Shown here one piece after another: positions 61,141-64,000 of a stretch of 64,000 bases of DNA (position 1 is the stretch's first letter; each line of letters starts with the position of its first letter). A program made the translations under genes and the position numbers. This DNA is from Streptomyces sp. SirexAA-E (GTDB taxonomy: Bacteria > Actinomycetota > Actinomycetes > Streptomycetales > Streptomycetaceae): the NCBI RefSeq assembly GCF_000177195.2, contig NC_015953.1, positions 310,001-374,000 of the forward strand. Reading direction: 5' to 3'. The notes beneath the pieces are model-generated. The model searched no databases and was not told the origin of the DNA. It saw only the letters and a list, made by a program, of their open reading frames with translations.

Positions 61141-61647
61141 ATGTCTTCAGCCAAGCGCAGCGCAGGGCTCCTGCTCTTCCGGGCCGTCCGGGACGAGGCC
61201 GGGGAGCAGGACGTCGAGGTGCTGATCGGGCACATGGGCGGCCCCTTCTGGACGGGCCGCGAGGACGCCGCCTGGTCGCTCCCGAAGGGTGAGTACGAGC
61301 CCGGTGAGGAGCCGGCCGCGGCCGCCCGCCGGGAGTTCGAGGAGGAGCTGGGCCTCCCGGTGCCGGACGGCGACTGGGTGGAGCTGGGCGAGGCCCGGCA
61401 GCGCAGCGGGAAGACCGTGGTGGCCTGGGCGGTGGAGGGCGACCTGGACCCCGCGCGGGTCACCCCTGGCGTGTTCACCATGGAGTGGCCCCGGGGGTCC
61501 GGTGTGCAGCGGGAGTTCCCGGAGATGGACCGGTTCGCCTGGTGCACACCGGACGAGGCGGCCCGGCTGCTGATCGTGGGCCAGCGCGTCTTCGTGGAAC
61601 GGCTGCGCGCCTACGTACGCGAGGGGCGCGCGCCCGGCAGTGCGTAG
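61141..61647 (+). CDS. Nudix hydrolase
   Basis: A 168-residue pyrophosphohydrolase. The Nudix box GEYEPGEEPAAAARREFEEE followed by LG (about residues 50-72) has all catalytic Glu residues. The N-terminus AGLLLFRAVRDEAGEQDVEV and the C-terminal half match the family that cleaves nucleoside diphosphate-linked compounds. Its 3' end overlaps the convergent ABC-F gene by 37 nt. Substrate unknown. Confidence 0.9.
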   Translation: MSSAKRSAGLLLFRAVRDEAGEQDVEVLIGHMGGPFWTGREDAAWSLPKGEYEPGEEPAAAARREFEEELGLPVPDGDWVELGEARQRSGKTVVAWAVEGDLDPARVTPGVFTMEWPRGSGVQREFPEMDRFAWCTPDEAARLLIVGQRVFVERLRAYVREGRAPGSA

Positions 61648-63296
61648 GCCTCGGTGCCCGGCACCGGCCGGCCGGCCCGCAGTTCCAGCCGGTCGCCCGG
61701 GAAGCGGGCACGGAAGCTCCGGTCGTGGGAGACGACGACCACGGCTCCCCGGAACCGGGCGAGGGCTTCCTCCAGTTCCTCGACGAGGACCAGGGCGATG
61801 TGGTTCGTCGGCTCGTCCAGGACCAGCAGATCGGCCGGCCGGGTCACCAGCCGTGCCAGGGCGAGCCTGCGCTGCTGCCCGATCGAGAGCGCGGCGACCG
61901 GCACGTCCAGATCCTCCGGGCGGAACAGGCCGAGGCCCAGCAGCTGGTCGGCGTACTCGTCGGCGAAGCCGGGACGCCCCGCCGCGAACGTGGCGAGCAG
62001 TGAGCGACGGGTGGGACGGACGGGCAGCTCCTGCGGGAGGTAGCCGATCCTGGCGCGCCGCCGGACGGTGCCGGAGTCGGGGGCGAGGTCACCGGCGAGC
62101 ACCCGCAGCAGGGTGGACTTGCCCGCGCCGTTGGGTCCGGTGACCAGCAGCCGCTGTCCGGGCTCGATACGCAGCGCGGGCACCTCCAGCCGGTCCCCGA
62201 CGACGACGGAGTCGAACTCGGCCGACGGCCCGAGGGCCCGGTCCGGCCCGCCCTCGCGGGCCAGGGCGAGGTCGGCCGCGAACCGCAGAGGTTCGGGCGG
62301 TGCGGGCACGGGTGCGCGGCGCAGCGCCTCCAGCCGGGTCCTGGCCGCCCTGACCTGGCCGGACAGCTTGGCCTCGTGGGACCTGCGGTGCTTGCCGAAG
62401 CCCTGTCCGGGGTCCTTGCCACTGCCGGCGAGCCGCCGTCCCGCCGCGTCGACGAGCTCCTCGGTGCGGGCCAGTTCGGTCAGATATTCCTGGTGCTCCT
62501 GCGCCCGGCGGCGGCGTGCGGCGGCCTTCGCGGTGCGGTAGCCGCCCCAGCCGTCGCCGTACCGCGTCACCCCGCGCAGGTCGCGGTCGACCTCCAGGAT
62601 CACGGTCGTGATCCGCTCCAGGAAGGCGCGGTCGTGCGTGACGGCGACCAGGGTGCCTCGGTGCGCGCGTAGGTGGTCCTCCAGCCAGCCGACGGCCGTG
62701 GCGTCGAGGTGGTTGGTGGGTTCGTCGAGCAGCAGGAGGTCGGGGGCCGAGGCCAGCACGCAGGCGAGCGCGAGCCGTGACTGCTCGCCGCCGGAAAGGG
62801 TGCCCAGGACGCGGTCGCGGGTGAGGTGGCCGAGCCCGAGGCCGTACATCGCCGCGTCGGTCCTGGCGTCCGCCTGGTAGCCTCCGCGCTCCTCGTAGGC
62901 GGTCAGCAGGTCACCGTAGGCGGTGAGCCGAGCGTCGGTGGGATCGGCGCCCGACATCTCCTCCTCGGCGGCCCGGAGCAGCCTCTCCATGGCGCGGAGT
63001 TCGCCGAGGGCCACGTCGACGGCGTCCTGGACGGTGTGGCGGAGGTCGAGGGCGAGGGTCTGGGCGAGGTAACCGGTACCGCCGGGGAAGCGGACGGTGA
63101 CGTCGCCGCCGTCCGGGGCCTCGGCCCCTGCCATCAGACGGAGCAGGGTGGATTTCCCGGAGCCGTTCTCACCGATGACCCCGGCCTTCTCGCCGGGGCG
63201 GACGGTGAGGGACACCTGGTCGAGGACGGTCCGGGTGCCGTAGGTCTTGGAGACGTCGTTCATGGACAGCTGGGCGCTGTCGTGCGGGGATGACAT
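61611..63296 (-). CDS. ABC-F family ATPase, probable antibiotic-resistance type
   Basis: Cytosolic ABC-F protein with two nucleotide-binding domains and no membrane region, 561 residues. First domain: Walker A GENGSGKST (about 42-50), signature LSGGEQSRLALA, Walker B LLLLDEPTNHLD. The linker region is charged (about 240-330; ARRRRAQEHQEYLTELA). Second domain: Walker A GPNGAGKST, signature LSIGQQRRLALA, Walker B DEPTNH. ABC-F proteins act on ribosomes; actinobacterial ARE1-type members (such as TlrC and OleB) protect from macrolides or lincosamides. That class assignment rests on size, motif pattern and the leader, not on a phylogeny. ATG at 63296 follows AGGGAAAGCC. A 200-nt leader with an uORF precedes it. 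Confidence 0.85.
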   Translation of the reverse strand: MSSPHDSAQLSMNDVSKTYGTRTVLDQVSLTVRPGEKAGVIGENGSGKSTLLRLMAGAEAPDGGDVTVRFPGGTGYLAQTLALDLRHTVQDAVDVALGELRAMERLLRAAEEEMSGADPTDARLTAYGDLLTAYEERGGYQADARTDAAMYGLGLGHLTRDRVLGTLSGGEQSRLALACVLASAPDLLLLDEPTNHLDATAVGWLEDHLRAHRGTLVAVTHDRAFLERITTVILEVDRDLRGVTRYGDGWGGYRTAKAAARRRRAQEHQEYLTELARTEELVDAAGRRLAGSGKDPGQGFGKHRRSHEAKLSGQVRAARTRLEALRRAPVPAPPEPLRFAADLALAREGGPDRALGPSAEFDSVVVGDRLEVPALRIEPGQRLLVTGPNGAGKSTLLRVLAGDLAPDSGTVRRRARIGYLPQELPVRPTRRSLLATFAAGRPGFADEYADQLLGLGLFRPEDLDVPVAALSIGQQRRLALARLVTRPADLLVLDEPTNHIALVLVEELEEALARFRGAVVVVSHDRSFRARFPGDRLELRAGRPVPGTEAYALPGARPSRT

Positions 63297-63334
63297 GAGT
63301 GGCTTTCCCTGAGGTGACGGGCCCTCGGCGGCAC

Positions 63335-63349
63335 GTGCCGGTACGGCAC
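63335..63349 (-). repeat. Hairpin GTGCCG-TAC-CGGCAC near the ABC-F start
   Basis: Perfect 6-bp inverted repeat with a 3-nt loop, 38 nt upstream of the ATG. It could be a terminator-like or translation-blocking stem in the leader. Confidence 0.5.
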
Positions 63350-63412
63350 ACACGGGTGCGCGGCGGGGGCGGGTTTCGTCGGACGGCGGGAAGGACCGCG
63401 GCACGCGAGAGC

Positions 63413-63450
63413 GGCGACCCGGTGGGTCACCCGGTGACGGCGGGCGTCAC
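63413..63450 (-). promoter_or_regulatory. Alternating-stem leader, candidate attenuator for the ABC-F gene
   Basis: In RNA order: arm 1 GUGACG (63450-63445), loop CCCGC, arm 2 CGUCAC (63439-63434), then arm 3 GGUGACCC (63431-63424), loop ACC, arm 4 GGGUCGCC (63420-63413). Arms 1:2 (6 bp) and 3:4 (8 bp, one G-U) can form together; arms 2:3 (GUCAC with GUGAC) give an alternative 5-bp stem. The layout suits a conditional attenuator. Confidence 0.5.
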
Positions 63451-63472
63451 GCGGCGGCGTCCTGGCCGACGA

Positions 63473-63499
63473 TCAGAGAAAGAAGTAGTGCCTGCTCAT
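63473..63499 (-). CDS. Leader peptide MSRHYFFL upstream of the ABC-F gene
   Basis: An 8-codon ORF (ATG AGC AGG CAC TAC, then TTC TTT CTC TGA). A TACACT box lies 7 nt before the ATG, so it would be translated from a leaderless transcript. Its aromatic Tyr-Phe-Phe core and location just after the transcript start resemble leader peptides of ribosome-targeting antibiotic resistance genes, which sense stalled ribosomes. No ribosome-binding site is needed. It is too short for statistical support. Confidence 0.5.
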   Translation of the reverse strand: MSRHYFFL

Positions 63500-63506
63500 G
63501 CGGGCC

Positions 63507-63512
63507 AGTGTA
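63507..63512 (-). promoter_or_regulatory. -10 element for the ABC-F leader
   Basis: TACACT (63512-63507) on the minus strand. No -35 consensus is visible 16-18 nt upstream; the region is GC-rich, so an activator might be needed. Confidence 0.45.
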
Positions 63513-63554
63513 ACCGCGCCCGGCCGGAGCGCGGGCGGGATCACGGCGGATCCG

Positions 63555-64000
63555 TCAGGCGGGCCCGTCCGCGGCGGGCCCGTGGCCCGTCGTGAGGCCT
63601 CCGCAGCCCTCCGGCCGTCTGGTCAGGACGAGTACGGCGACGTCGTCGCGCCGCACACCACCGGAGAACTCCTCCAGATCGGCCTGGAGCGAGCGCAGCA
63701 GCTCGCGCGGTTCGTCCCGCGCCCATCGGCCGAGGCGCTCGTCGAGCGGGTAGAAGGCGCCGGTGGCGTCGCGTGCCTCGGTCACGCCGTCGGTGAACAC
63801 CACCAGGGCCGCGCCGAGCGGGAAGCCGAACGTCTCCGCGGCACGCGCCTCGCCGCTCAGCTCCGCCATGCCGAGCGGTACGGAGACCAGCCGCAGGGCC
63901 ACCTTGGTCGCGGTCCCGTCGTGCAGCATCCGGGGCAGGAGGTGTCCGCAGTTCACGGCGGCCACCCGGTCGCCGCCGTCGAACCCGAGCAGCAGGGCGG
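63555..64000 (-). CDS. PP2C-type (SpoIIE) serine phosphatase, C-terminal part, truncated by window
   Basis: Partial gene running off the right edge; its 5' end lies beyond 64000. The visible 148 residues match the C-terminal half of SpoIIE/RsbU-like PP2C phosphatases: VAAVNCGHLLPRML, LGAALVVFTDGVTEARDATG (the DGxxE metal motif with Asp and Glu ligands) and GGVRRDDVAVLVLTRRPE (DD motif). Such phosphatases dephosphorylate anti-anti-sigma factors. The upstream sensor domain cannot be seen. It is 42 nt from the TACACT box of the ABC-F leader on the same strand. Confidence 0.82.
   Translation of the reverse strand, partial: ALLLGFDGGDRVAAVNCGHLLPRMLHDGTATKVALRLVSVPLGMAELSGEARAAETFGFPLGAALVVFTDGVTEARDATGAFYPLDERLGRWARDEPRELLRSLQADLEEFSGGVRRDDVAVLVLTRRPEGCGGLTTGHGPAADGPA

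Noticed and set aside
1..64000. CRISPR arrays, insertion sequences, integrases, tRNA or rRNA genes
   Set aside because: No regularly spaced direct repeats, transposase or integrase motifs, tRNA cloverleaf features or rRNA sequence were found on reading both strands.

Overview
The window is chromosomal DNA of a high-GC Gram-positive actinomycete, almost certainly Streptomyces. The evidence is the strong GC bias at third codon positions, frequent GTG starts, Streptomyces-type -10 boxes (TAGGAT, CAGGGT), a chaplin gene, a melC-type tyrosinase pair with its Tat-dependent copper chaperone, and many Streptomyces-typical conserved proteins (DUF6479, DUF6325, DUF6328, DUF2795, CGNR/ABATE). I see no rRNA, tRNA, CRISPR array, insertion sequence or prophage. 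The window reads as ordinary chromosome with some accessory loci and two decayed genes.

Layout: 1-4.2 kb, a formate dehydrogenase alpha/beta pair on the minus strand. 4.3-13.4 kb, small metabolic and stress genes: an F420-dependent oxidoreductase, DUF6479, a CDF metal transporter, two VOC proteins, a cysteine hydrolase, GNAT, DUF1992, a coupled pair of related unknown proteins, a tyrosine phosphatase and DUF6325-SHOCT. 13.9-16.7 kb, a short Rho paralogue facing phosphoglucomutase. 17.3-26.7 kb, an eight-gene, mostly start/stop-overlapped exopolysaccharide operon (two GT4 transferases, a polyprenyl glycosylphosphotransferase, O-antigen-ligase-like polymerase, MurJ-like flippase, polysaccharide deacetylase, Wzz-like protein, Acetyltransf_6 protein) followed by a chaplin. 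27.2-31.4 kb, tyrosinase and chaperone, a P450 and a GH26-like hydrolase. 31.6-38.0 kb, a PoxB-like ThDP enzyme, DUF2795 and a partial second set of respiratory genes (ctaD, ctaF, qcrB). 38.5-50.8 kb, a carbohydrate region: a secreted propeller-like protein, an ABC sugar importer with GH1 beta-glucosidase and divergent ROK regulator, and two large secreted discoidin-domain proteins. 51.3-57.2 kb, TerD, cupin, a frameshifted alpha/beta hydrolase, an ABC-F remnant, a CGNR regulator, DUF2243 and CtaG. 57.4-61.6 kb, dihydroxyacetone kinase dhaKLM, an NCS2 nucleobase permease and a Nudix hydrolase. 61.6-64 kb, an ABC-F protein with a long structured leader and an 8-codon upstream ORF, and a truncated PP2C phosphatase.

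How it works together: the exopolysaccharide operon has the parts of a Wzx/Wzy-type pathway (initiating transferase, glycosyltransferases, flippase, polymerase, chain-length protein, decoration enzymes) and ends beside a surface-active chaplin, so this block probably builds the cell surface. The carbohydrate region pairs secreted glycan-binding/hydrolysing enzymes with an importer and an intracellular beta-glucosidase. Its operator-like dyads fit ROK- and LacI-type control. The most interesting regulatory structure is the ABC-F leader at the right end, which has the parts expected of ribosome-mediated attenuation of an antibiotic-resistance gene. All functional statements come from reading the sequence and remembered family features; no database search was run.
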